Part shown: positions 17,497-25,023 of the stretch, one piece after another
Layout of the letters: every line of letters begins with the position of its first letter
How positions within the stretch are numbered: position 1 is the first letter of the stretch
Source of the DNA: Clostridiaceae bacterium DTU059
Lineage (GTDB): Bacteria > Bacillota > Clostridia > DSM-8532
Direction of reading: 5' to 3'
Length of the DNA stretch: 43,909 bases
NCBI GenBank assembly: GCA_001512555.1
Contig: LFSK01000172.1
Location: 1-43,909, forward strand
Program-made: the position numbers and the translations under genes
Notes under the pieces: generated by a model
Told to the model about the DNA's origin: nothing
Seen by the model: only the letters and a program-made list of their open reading frames with translations
The model's database searches: none

Positions 17497-18693
17497 ATGT
17501 TTTATCTCAATTTTCAAAATCAGCTTCAACTGTTTATGCTGATCGGTTTTTCATCCTATATATTCGTTACGTCACTTACCATAAAGCTTAAGGATCCATC
17601 CCTTAAAGCAATGGGGCTATCCTTTGCCATTCCGCTCATTCTGGGCGGTTACTCATTTTTTGTTGGACCCCACAACCTAAATGGAGCATCCCTGTACCTG
17701 GACCTGTCCTGGTTCTTCCTGATTATGATACTGACCCTGATTTCTCTTGTCCAAAAGTCCAATGAATCCATGAAATTCCTCTATCCTGTGATCTTCTTCC
17801 TGCCCATCGCAGCCATCCTGATGCAAGGTATTCTGCTGAGGCTCAATCTCAGGAACTATATACGGGTCTTCATCCTGTTGCTTGCCGCCATTGAACTGAT
17901 AATGACGGTTCTCCACCTGATCATTAAAAACAATACCCGTCTGCTGCTTCACTCAGGCATTTTCCTGCTTGCACTCAACTTTGCCCTGTTCATTTCCAAA
18001 AGTCAGAACCTGCTACTGGTCACTTCCCTGGCTGCTGCAGGCTTGTACATATGTGCCCGCTATTTCTACAGGCATACCTATGGGCTGTTGAAGTCTGAGC
18101 ACAGCAGATTCAGCCAGGATCTTGAGAAAATCAACCACAGCATACATGCAGAGGTTGTTCGTCGCGTCCAGGAGATTGAGCGATCAAACAGAAAACTTGT
18201 TGAAAAATCAAAGACTGACAGCATGACAGGACTCTATTTGAAATCAACAATCCTGAATCTTATTGAAAACATGATAGAGCGCTCCCCAAACTCCAGGTTT
18301 TCATTGCTCATGTTTGATATTGATAATTTCAAGGGAATCAATGACAACCAGGGTCACCAGACAGGCGACAAGTGCATCAAAACACTGTCAAAGCTTATTC
18401 AGACCAGTTTTAGAAAAGAAGATATAACCGGCCGTTACGGAGGGGACGAGTTCATCGTCATCCTGCCCGGCGCTTCAACGGTTCGGGCTTACCTGACAGC
18501 CGACCGCTTTAGGCAAACCGTTCAGGAAAAATCCGATCCGAAGATAACCATTTCTGTCGGCATAGCCACATATCCCGAGGACGGGAATAGTGTCGCTTCC
18601 CTGATCGCCGCCGCCGATAAGGCGTTATACACCTCCAAGGAAAACGGGAGAAACCGGGTGACCTGCTACAACATGGTGGATAATGGTTCCTGA
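17497..18693 (+). CDS. Membrane-bound diguanylate cyclase (GGDEF)
   Basis: A 398-aa protein predicted to make cyclic di-GMP from two GTP. About seven hydrophobic segments span residues 8-190, followed by a helical linker (LEKINHSIHAEVVRRVQEIERS) and a GGDEF domain from about 230. The active-site motif GGDEF is intact at 315-319. The inhibitory RxxD site is present as RKED at 306-309, five residues before it, so product inhibition is expected. No EAL, HD-GYP or PilZ domain is present. AAGGAGG lies 6 nt before the ATG. The 7TM-like sensor half is not recognisable as a known ligand domain. It stands alone between a divergent operon and the DUF4097 gene. Confidence 0.9.
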   Translation: MFYLNFQNQLQLFMLIGFSSYIFVTSLTIKLKDPSLKAMGLSFAIPLILGGYSFFVGPHNLNGASLYLDLSWFFLIMILTLISLVQKSNESMKFLYPVIFFLPIAAILMQGILLRLNLRNYIRVFILLLAAIELIMTVLHLIIKNNTRLLLHSGIFLLALNFALFISKSQNLLLVTSLAAAGLYICARYFYRHTYGLLKSEHSRFSQDLEKINHSIHAEVVRRVQEIERSNRKLVEKSKTDSMTGLYLKSTILNLIENMIERSPNSRFSLLMFDIDNFKGINDNQGHQTGDKCIKTLSKLIQTSFRKEDITGRYGGDEFIVILPGASTVRAYLTADRFRQTVQEKSDPKITISVGIATYPEDGNSVASLIAAADKALYTSKENGRNRVTCYNMVDNGS

Positions 18694-18755
18694 GTGTGTT
18701 CCCAAGACCTTGATTAAAATGAGGTTAGAATCCAATTAAGTTATGATTGACTTCC

Positions 18756-18784
18756 TTGTTATGGGTTTAGTTCCATGCTATGAT
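18756..18784 (+). promoter_or_regulatory. Candidate sigma-A promoter for the DUF4097 gene
   Basis: TTGTTA, a 17-bp spacer and TATGAT on the plus strand lie about 105 bp before the start codon. The -35 matches 4 of 6 and the -10 matches 5 of 6 consensus bases. Another TATGAT near 18807 lacks a good -35. Confidence 0.45.
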
Positions 18785-18889
18785 TCTCCATGCAATAACC
18801 TGTAATTATGATACCATTCCCGGTAAGGAAAACAGTGTTGGCGGGTTTTCCTCCTATTTGACAGCAAGCTCAATCGGGAGGATTTTTTG

Positions 18890-20110
18890 ATGGGCGCTAG
18901 AAAAATAATCATGTGGACCTTATTAGCGATGCTGATCACAGGCGGCGTACTGATAATATATTTCCTTACCAGTACCAACAGCATGGGAGGGGTAATTGAT
19001 ATGTTTTTTGGAATAAGCAGGGTATACGAGGTTAACGACATCAAAGAATTTGATCCTGGCTCCATCAGGAAGATCGAAATCTCGGTATCAAGCACCGATA
19101 CCAACCTGAGAATGGTGGATTCACCGAAGGTTAAGGCCTCCCTGACAGGAATCGTCCGCACAAATGATCCCTCTTTCGTGCCATACATCGAAGCCCATGT
19201 GACAGGGAGTACTCTGCGCATCAAGGTGAAAACAAAGTCTTCCTTTTTCTCAGGCTTATATTCAAGCAATGTAAGTATGGAATTGGAAATACCACAGTCC
19301 TTTTCAGGGGATCTGGTACTAGATGGTACCTCCAGCAGGCTGACAGCTTCTGAGCTGAGATTTAACTCCTGCAGCTTCACCACATCCTCAGGGGATATAA
19401 TCCTTGGAAGTATTGATGTAGATTCAGCATTTACTGCCGGTGTGACCTCAGGAAGAGTTGAGGTTGAAAGGCTTGAGGCGGCCAGTGCCAGGCTCACAGC
19501 TTCCTCAGGGGATACCTTCCTGGGAGTTATCGAACTCCGGGACGATTTTTCAGCCGATTCAACCTCAGGAAAAATAATCATTGACAGGCTCAGTGCAGCC
19601 AATGCCTCACTGAAAAACTCATCCGGCAATAAGAAAATCGCTGTCATGACCGTACCGGGAGAAGTTATCATTGAAGGCAATTCCGGCACAACCACCCTGG
19701 ACCGCATTAGTGCAGGCAAACTGGTCATCAACTCAACCTCCGGGGATGTGAACACCGGCTCTGCCCATTCAGGACATACAACAATTAAGACCACTTCGGG
19801 TAGGATTTCGGTTAAGTCTTTTGAGGGGGACGCAGATCTGTCCTCATCCTCAGGAAGCATTACACTGGTATGCGATAAGCCGGCATCAACCATCCAGATC
19901 GAATGCTCCAGCGGAAGCATCAATCTTGGGCTACCCGATGGTACCCAGTTTTCTCTGAACGCACAAATCAACTCGGGTAGTATAAAGACAGATTTTGCCC
20001 TTGATCAGTCCTCTGCAAGCAAAAAGCAACTGCAAGGAAGCACAGGAAATGGAGAATTGGATATATCGTTGAAAACCACATCGGGGAATATAAAGATTAC
20101 AAAAATCTGA
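18890..20110 (+). CDS. DUF4097-type beta-repeat membrane-anchored protein
   Basis: A 406-aa protein with an N-terminal hydrophobic anchor (about residues 7-27), short of a cleavage site, then an extracytoplasmic region of short beta repeats of about 20 residues. Recurrent cores include SSGDIILG, TSGRVEVE, SSGDTFLG, TSGKIIID, TSGDVNTG, TSGRISV, SSGSITL and TSGNIKI. This pattern is that of DUF4097/DUF4098 putative adhesin-like right-handed beta-helix proteins, often encoded beside membrane-stress regulators; no molecular function is established. The track adds one TTG codon; ATG 18890 with GGAGG 8 nt upstream is preferred. A terminator follows. The long antisense ORF over it is a by-product of the repeats. 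Confidence 0.82.
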   Translation: MGARKIIMWTLLAMLITGGVLIIYFLTSTNSMGGVIDMFFGISRVYEVNDIKEFDPGSIRKIEISVSSTDTNLRMVDSPKVKASLTGIVRTNDPSFVPYIEAHVTGSTLRIKVKTKSSFFSGLYSSNVSMELEIPQSFSGDLVLDGTSSRLTASELRFNSCSFTTSSGDIILGSIDVDSAFTAGVTSGRVEVERLEAASARLTASSGDTFLGVIELRDDFSADSTSGKIIIDRLSAANASLKNSSGNKKIAVMTVPGEVIIEGNSGTTTLDRISAGKLVINSTSGDVNTGSAHSGHTTIKTTSGRISVKSFEGDADLSSSSGSITLVCDKPASTIQIECSSGSINLGLPDGTQFSLNAQINSGSIKTDFALDQSSASKKQLQGSTGNGELDISLKTTSGNIKITKI

Positions 20111-20141
20111 TCCATGAGGCTTAGCTGTTTAGACCCTCTAT

Positions 20142-20184
20142 AAAAAATGTGGCTAGGATAGATTCCGTCCTTGCCACATTTTTT
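20142..20184. terminator. Bidirectional intrinsic terminator
   Basis: AAAAAATGTGGC (20142-20153) and GCCACATTTTTT (20173-20184) form a perfect 12-bp outer stem with A-tract and T-tract arms, suited to termination in both directions. It lies between the convergent DUF4097 gene (plus) and ahcY (minus). Confidence 0.92.
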
Positions 20185-20216
20185 ATACTGAAGCTTTTCA
20201 GTTTTAAAGCCCTTTT

Positions 20217-21464
20217 CTATAGGTTCCAGCTTCCCAGGTACCGCTTTTGCTCCTCGGTGAGGACATCTATACGAACGCCAATGCTTTCAAGCTTACTTTG
20301 AGCTATCCTCTGATCAATGCTCTCAGGAATGTCAAACACCCCGGGCTTGAGTTTGCCCCTGTTTTCGATGATGTAGAGAGAGGCTAAAGCCTGAACAGCG
20401 AAGCTCATATCCATGATCTCGGCGGGATGCCCGTCCCCACAGGCCAGGTTGACCAAACGACCTTCTCCCAAAAGATAGATCCATCGGCCATCAGCCATCC
20501 TGTATCCTGTGATGTTCTCCCTGCTCTCCTGAATCTCCGCAGCCAGTTCTTCCAGTTCGGGTATGGAGATTTCCACATTGAAATGGCCTGCATTACAGAG
20601 CACTGCGCCATTCTTCATCTTCTTGTAATGATCCCCGTAGATCACACGTTCACAGCCGGTTGCGGTAATGAAGAAGTCGCCCAGCGGAGCAGCTTCATCC
20701 ATGGGCATCACTGAAAATCCGTCCATCACTGCCTCAATAGCCTTCACAGGATCTATCTCGGTCACTATCACCCGGGCACCGAGCCCCTTGGCCCTCATGG
20801 CAATACCCTTTCCACACCAGCCATATCCTGCGACAACAACGGTCTTCCCTGCCACAATCAAATTTGTGGTACGGTTGATGCCGTCCCAAACCGACTGTCC
20901 GGTGCCATAGCGATTGTCAAACAGATGCTTACACATGGCATCGTTGACGGCCATCATAGGTATCTTCAGGGCACCGTCCCGCTCCATGGCTTTGAGCCGG
21001 AGGATACCGGTGGTTGTCTCCTCACATCCGCCCCAGACATCCGGCAGAAGATGGGGAAATTCGTTATGCAGGCAATTGACCAGGTCTCCCCCGTCATCGA
21101 TGATGATATTGGGGCCATGATCAAGGGTCATCCGGATGTGCTCCATATATTCATCCGGCGAAGCATTGTACCAGGCAAATACTTCCATTCCGTCTGCAGC
21201 AAGCCCTGCCGCCACGTCGTCCTGGGTGGACAGGGGATTGCTTCCGGTGACTGCCATCTGTGCTCCTCCCGATGCAAGAACCTTTGAGAGATAGGCGGTC
21301 TTTGCCTCCAGATGAACAGACAGGGATATCTTCACACCCTCAAAGGGACGCGTCCTTTTAAACTCCTCTTCAAGCCCGGAAAGAATGGGCATATTGCGCT
21401 TCACCCACTCAATCTTACGCCTGCCCGAGCCAGCCAGCGAAATATCCCTGATCCTGCTTTTCAT
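20217..21464 (-). CDS. ahcY: Adenosylhomocysteinase
   Basis: AhcY reversibly splits S-adenosylhomocysteine into adenosine and homocysteine using bound NAD, recycling the product of SAM-dependent methylation. The 415-aa protein has the substrate domain with GGAQMAVTGSNPLSTQDD, a DDGGDLV block, NDAMCKHLFDNRYGTGQS, the NAD-binding motif VVVAGYGWCGKGIA, and FNVEI and NLACGDGHP signatures. It is the shorter form without the insertion seen in many eukaryotic and proteobacterial enzymes. It is monocistronic, with its own promoter and a terminator. No SAH or SAM riboswitch is visible in its short leader. Confidence 0.95.
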   Translation of the reverse strand: MKSRIRDISLAGSGRRKIEWVKRNMPILSGLEEEFKRTRPFEGVKISLSVHLEAKTAYLSKVLASGGAQMAVTGSNPLSTQDDVAAGLAADGMEVFAWYNASPDEYMEHIRMTLDHGPNIIIDDGGDLVNCLHNEFPHLLPDVWGGCEETTTGILRLKAMERDGALKIPMMAVNDAMCKHLFDNRYGTGQSVWDGINRTTNLIVAGKTVVVAGYGWCGKGIAMRAKGLGARVIVTEIDPVKAIEAVMDGFSVMPMDEAAPLGDFFITATGCERVIYGDHYKKMKNGAVLCNAGHFNVEISIPELEELAAEIQESRENITGYRMADGRWIYLLGEGRLVNLACGDGHPAEIMDMSFAVQALASLYIIENRGKLKPGVFDIPESIDQRIAQSKLESIGVRIDVLTEEQKRYLGSWNL

Positions 21465-21495
21465 TTCAATACCCCTCTCTTCTTTCTTCTATTGG

Positions 21496-21504
21496 ATTGT
21501 ACCA
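21496..21504 (-). promoter_or_regulatory. Extended -10 promoter of ahcY
   Basis: TGGTACAAT on the minus strand, a TGn-extended -10, lies about 32 bp before the ahcY start; no good -35 hexamer is present. It lies back to back with the gntR promoter in the divergent gap. Confidence 0.45.
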
Positions 21505-21555
21505 GACTATGATTCAAAAATAAAGGCTGCCAATATTTCATTATTGATTTTTCTG

Positions 21556-21584
21556 TTGACAAATTAACCCATGCGTATTATACT
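21556..21584 (+). promoter_or_regulatory. Sigma-A promoter of the gntR-ABC operon
   Basis: Perfect TTGACA (21556-21561), 17-bp spacer and TATACT (21579-21584) on the plus strand. The -10 overlaps the left arm of the palindromic operator. Confidence 0.92.
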
Positions 21585-21606
21585 ACATTGCATGACTAAT
21601 GTAGTA
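21581..21606 (+). promoter_or_regulatory. Palindromic operator for the GntR regulator
   Basis: TACTACATT (21581-21589) and AATGTAGTA (21598-21606) form a perfect 9-bp inverted repeat around an 8-bp spacer. It covers the -10 box and the transcription start, so bound regulator should repress its own operon. The predicted ligand is the YtrA-type GntR protein encoded immediately downstream. Confidence 0.82.
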
Positions 21607-21622
21607 ATGGTGTGGTGATGTA

Positions 21623-22003
21623 ATGAAACTTAATCCAACCGATCTGAAGCCCATCTATATCCAGATTGCCGAAGGGATTGAGGATGATATTCTCAACGGA
21701 GTGCTGGAGGAAGGAAATGAATGCTATTCCCAGTACCAGATCTCCAAGATGTTCAATATCAATCCCGCCACTGCAGCCAAGGGTATCAACATCCTGGTTC
21801 AGGAGGGCATCCTTTACCGGGTGCGCGGGCTTGGAATGCATGTATCAAAGGGGGCAAAGGCCATGATCCGCCAGAAAAGACGTCCGGCAATAGCCGAGAG
21901 CATCAGGAAACTGGTTTTGGAGGCAGTAAAGCTGGACATCAGCAAGGAAGAACTGATCCAAATGATCAATGATGTGACAATTCCCAAGAAGGAGGACCAA
22001 TAA
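21623..22003 (+). CDS. GntR-family regulator, YtrA subfamily
   Basis: A 126-aa protein with only an N-terminal winged helix (PIYIQIAEGIEDDIL, then QYQISKMFNINPATAAKGINILVQEGILYRVRGLGMHV) and a short C-terminal dimerisation helix. That size and shape define the YtrA subfamily, whose members repress adjacent ABC-transporter operons and often respond to cell-envelope stress or antibiotics. Its gene is first in the operon and its stop overlaps the ATPase start (TAATG). The perfect palindrome at its promoter is the likely binding site. The inducing signal is unknown. Confidence 0.88.
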   Translation: MKLNPTDLKPIYIQIAEGIEDDILNGVLEEGNECYSQYQISKMFNINPATAAKGINILVQEGILYRVRGLGMHVSKGAKAMIRQKRRPAIAESIRKLVLEAVKLDISKEELIQMINDVTIPKKEDQ

Positions 22004-22896
22004 TGAACGCTGTAATCCTGCAAAACCTGGTCAAGAGGTTTGGGAAAAAGAACGCTCTTGACAATATCAGCCTGGAACTGCCCGAGAATTGCATCGTCGG
22101 ACTGATCGGCCGGAACGGTGCCGGCAAGACAACGCTTCTTAAAACATTGGCAGGCTACTTAAGACCCACGGAGGGAAGAGTAACGGTTCTTGGCCAGCAA
22201 CCTTTCGATAATATCAGGGTGCTTTCCGATATCGTGTTTATGGATGATGAAAGGTACAACGATTCAGCAGTTCTGTGGGACCTCGTCGACCAGGCAGCAC
22301 TTTCCTACAGCCGGTTTGACAAAGTAACAGCCTTAAAGCTTCTGGATTACTTCAATATACCCGTAAAGTCCAAGATCAAAAAGCTTTCCAAGGGTATGAA
22401 GACACTCTTTTCCCTGGTCATTGCCCTGCTGAGCCGAAGCCCTCTGACCATGCTGGATGAACCTACCATTGGACTGGACGCGGCTCACCGTAAGGAGTTC
22501 TCCAGCCTTCTTTTAAAGGATTACACCAATCACCCTCGCACCATCATTGTTTCCAGCCATCTCATAAGCGAACTGGAGGGTTTGATGGAGCAGGCAGTAC
22601 TGATCGATCAGGGCAAGCTGATCTTTAATAAGGCTATTGAGGATGTACAGAACTACGCCCTGTACCTTTCAGGTCACAGAAGGGTTCTTGAGGAACTGGA
22701 AGGGCGGCACAGCATTATCTATAAGGAATCCATGGGAGAAATGCTGGTTCTGGGTGTTGTCAACAGTCTGTCAGAGGAAGAACTCCGTGAACTGGAATCA
22801 TCGGGAGTTGAGATCAGCGCCATGAGCGTTCAGGATGTGTGTGTAAACCTGACCGCAACCAATAAGGGAGGTGTTCTTGATGTTATCGCAAAATAG
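22003..22896 (+). CDS. ABC transporter ATP-binding protein
   Basis: A 297-aa ATPase with Walker A GRNGAGKTT (36-44), a signature at 128-132 that reads LSKGM rather than LSGGQ, and Walker B LTMLDEPTIGLD (148-159) followed by the switch histidine in IVSSHLISELEG. The degenerate signature is common in the YtrB/CcmA-like antibiotic-type exporters found with YtrA regulators. The C-terminal 80 residues are a variable accessory part. Translation is coupled to gntR by a TAATG overlap and to the permease by a 17-nt overlap. Confidence 0.9.
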   Translation: MNAVILQNLVKRFGKKNALDNISLELPENCIVGLIGRNGAGKTTLLKTLAGYLRPTEGRVTVLGQQPFDNIRVLSDIVFMDDERYNDSAVLWDLVDQAALSYSRFDKVTALKLLDYFNIPVKSKIKKLSKGMKTLFSLVIALLSRSPLTMLDEPTIGLDAAHRKEFSSLLLKDYTNHPRTIIVSSHLISELEGLMEQAVLIDQGKLIFNKAIEDVQNYALYLSGHRRVLEELEGRHSIIYKESMGEMLVLGVVNSLSEEELRELESSGVEISAMSVQDVCVNLTATNKGGVLDVIAK

Positions 22897-23587
22897 CAGG
22901 CTTCGCGCTATGAAATCTCTTCTATACAGCTATTATGTGGACTTCAAATCCTTTTACGGCATATATATTGGAATTATGACAGGACTTTTGCTTAGCAAGT
23001 TTGCATTATCTTCTTCAGCCTCGGGCAGCAGTTCCCTGAGTGCCGGGCTGGTTAGCGGAGTGTTTATGCTGCCCATTGCCATGATCATAATAACCAGCAA
23101 TTCAGAGCTATTGAAAAAATTCTCCTTCCCCGTAGACAGGAATATGTTGGTGCTATCACACATCATACTCATATTGGTGCTTCCCGTCATAATGCTGCTT
23201 ACATCCTGCGGCTTCCATCTGCTGGAAACCCTTGCAGCAGAATTAACCCTGAGCGTAGCAGAAAACTTCTTCTACACATGGGTCATCACAAAGGACAGCT
23301 TTCTTGTCGGGTTCGCCATGTCTTATATAATCATGGTCTGTATTGGGGGAATAACCTGGATGGTTTTTTCCTGGTTCTACCGTCACAAAATTGCCACAAG
23401 TGTTGTTTGCGGAACATTTCTGCTGGCTCTGGTTTATTTAAGAGACTTCCGGGATGCCTTCCTCAAACTGATAAATTTTATTTTTTACAGCCCCACGCCG
23501 GGAATCCTCTTCCTGAAGCTTTCCGCAATAACCCTGATATCCTTTGCAGCGGGTTATATCCCCATTAAACGAATGGAGGTAAAGTAA
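22880..23587 (+). CDS. ABC transporter permease-like membrane protein
   Basis: A 235-aa integral membrane protein with about six hydrophobic segments and no recognised substrate motif. It should form the membrane channel for the preceding ATPase. The track starts at GTG 22871; ATG 22880 has GGGAGG 8 nt upstream and is preferred. The product could export a drug or peptide, or sense envelope stress, as inferred for YtrA-linked systems; nothing in the sequence specifies a substrate. Confidence 0.75.
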   Translation: MLSQNSRLRAMKSLLYSYYVDFKSFYGIYIGIMTGLLLSKFALSSSASGSSSLSAGLVSGVFMLPIAMIIITSNSELLKKFSFPVDRNMLVLSHIILILVLPVIMLLTSCGFHLLETLAAELTLSVAENFFYTWVITKDSFLVGFAMSYIIMVCIGGITWMVFSWFYRHKIATSVVCGTFLLALVYLRDFRDAFLKLINFIFYSPTPGILFLKLSAITLISFAAGYIPIKRMEVK

Positions 23588-23588
23588 A

Positions 23589-24068
23589 ATGAATAAATGG
23601 ATAGTGATAGCAGTATCAATTGCCCTGGTTTTATCCTTTACCCTGGTATATCTGCTCAGTCCAAACGACAGCGATTATCTTGCAAGATATACCCCTGAAA
23701 ACTATATAACCGTAGCTGCTATTGATGTGCCCCTTGACGGCATAAGAGAGCTGGACGTAGTATCCTCCCTGTTTCCCTTTTCCTATAAAACAGTAACGAT
23801 GGATATTGGTCAGCTTGAGATCAGGGTTAACAAGAATATATCCGGCAACCTCCTGGATTTTATGCGGCAAAACCTAAATACGGAACTGTTCTCTGTTCCC
23901 GAGTCAGGGACGCGCCTGAACCTGGAGATCAGCTTTCCCAGACCCGTCCGCAATTATATGGCTGAAACCTTCGGTATAGTCAGGATTTTTGAACACTACG
24001 ACGAATTGATGGAGGAACATGCCGAGTTTATGATCTGTATACCTGAGAATTACAAACTTGTTGATTGA
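23589..24068 (+). CDS. Membrane-anchored protein of unknown function in the ABC operon
   Basis: A 159-aa protein with an N-terminal hydrophobic segment (residues 4-23, IVIAVSIALVLSFTLVYLL) and no lipobox, then a soluble, probably extracytoplasmic domain of about 135 residues. I do not recognise the domain. It starts 2 nt after the permease stop with GGAGG 9 nt upstream, so it belongs to the gntR-ABC operon. It may be an accessory or sensing subunit of the transporter; this is inferred from position only. Confidence 0.75.
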   Translation: MNKWIVIAVSIALVLSFTLVYLLSPNDSDYLARYTPENYITVAAIDVPLDGIRELDVVSSLFPFSYKTVTMDIGQLEIRVNKNISGNLLDFMRQNLNTELFSVPESGTRLNLEISFPRPVRNYMAETFGIVRIFEHYDELMEEHAEFMICIPENYKLVD

Positions 24069-24085
24069 TTCAGAAATATAACAAA

Positions 24086-24162
24086 AGGGAGCTGTCTGAA
24101 GAACATGAGACCTGCCCGGTGTTCCGGTCTATCCGCCAGCCATATGTTCACAGCAGCTCCCT
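24086..24162. terminator. Large nested hairpin between convergent operons
   Basis: AGGGAGCTG (24086-24094) pairs with CAGCTCCCT (24154-24162). Inside it, GAACAT (24101) pairs with ATGTTC (24144) and AGACC (24108) with GGTCT (24126). On the minus strand the outer stem is followed by TTTGTTATATTT, so it probably terminates the punA operon. On the plus strand only CTTTC follows, giving weaker support as the end of the ABC operon. Confidence 0.6.
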
Positions 24163-24186
24163 CTTTCATTCATCGAGGTATCGTCT

Positions 24187-25011
24187 TTATTCCCAGCTTC
24201 CTACTATCTCCCTGACCAGTGAAGAAAACTTCTGCTCTACGCTCTTTCCGGTCTCCATCACCTCTTCATGGGTGAGGGGCTGATCCAGGATACCCGCTGC
24301 CATATTGGTGATACAGGATATCCCCAGAACCCGAATCCCCATATGTCTTGCAACAATCACCTCGGGTACGGTGGACATGCCTACCGCATCAGCACCCAGC
24401 ATGCGCAGAGCTTTGATTTCAGCCGGAGACTCAAAGGATGGCCCCTTACAGTAGGAATAAACCCCGCTCTTAAGGTCAATCCCGGCTCTTTGTGCACATT
24501 CCAGGGCAAGCTTTTGCAGTGAACGGTCATATGCGGCGGACATGTCGGGGAACCGGGGCCCAAGATCATCGAGATTTTCACCCCTCAAGGGGTTCTCAGC
24601 GAAGAAGCCGATATGGTCTTTTATGAGCATGAGATCACCGGGTTTAAAGTCTGTGTTCACTCCCCCGGCGGCATTGGTCACCATGAGGTTTTTAATGCCC
24701 ATCATCCCGAATACCCGTATGGGATATACCACGACCCCCATATCATGGCCTTCGTAGTAGTGGAACCGCCCTTTCATAGCCACCACATATCTGTCTCCCA
24801 GGCGTCCAAAGATGAGCTTGCCCTCGTGTCCCGCAACGGTGGTTGCAGGGAAGTTTGGTATCTCCTCATAGGGAATCTCCTGCCTGCCCTCAATGAAGTC
24901 AGCCAGCCTGCCCAATCCGGAGCCCAGTATTATGGCAATTTCGGGCATACCCTCAGTAATGTTCCTCAAATACTCTACGGTTTTTTCAAGCCTTCTTACA
25001 GTATCCTTCAT
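24187..25011 (-). CDS. punA: Purine nucleoside phosphorylase
   Basis: A 274-aa trimeric-type purine nucleoside phosphorylase that splits inosine and guanosine with phosphate. Signatures are ILGSGLGRLAD with the phosphate-site Ser, AGHEGKLIFG, KGRFHYYEGHDM, NAAGGVNTDFKPGDLMLI, MSTVPEVIVARHMG and the base-binding Asn in SCITNMAAG. It lies 12 bp downstream of polC and probably shares its transcript. The track ATG is accepted. Confidence 0.94.
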   Translation of the reverse strand: MKDTVRRLEKTVEYLRNITEGMPEIAIILGSGLGRLADFIEGRQEIPYEEIPNFPATTVAGHEGKLIFGRLGDRYVVAMKGRFHYYEGHDMGVVVYPIRVFGMMGIKNLMVTNAAGGVNTDFKPGDLMLIKDHIGFFAENPLRGENLDDLGPRFPDMSAAYDRSLQKLALECAQRAGIDLKSGVYSYCKGPSFESPAEIKALRMLGADAVGMSTVPEVIVARHMGIRVLGISCITNMAAGILDQPLTHEEVMETGKSVEQKFSSLVREIVGSWE

Positions 25012-25023
25012 AACAGATCCTCC

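Noticed and set aside
18778-19971. 397-aa minus-strand ORF over the DUF4097 gene
   Set aside because: It is exactly antisense to a well-supported gene with a strong ribosome site and a recognised repeat pattern. Its Ser/Glu/Pro-rich composition is the mirror of the SSG repeats, and it has no family motif.
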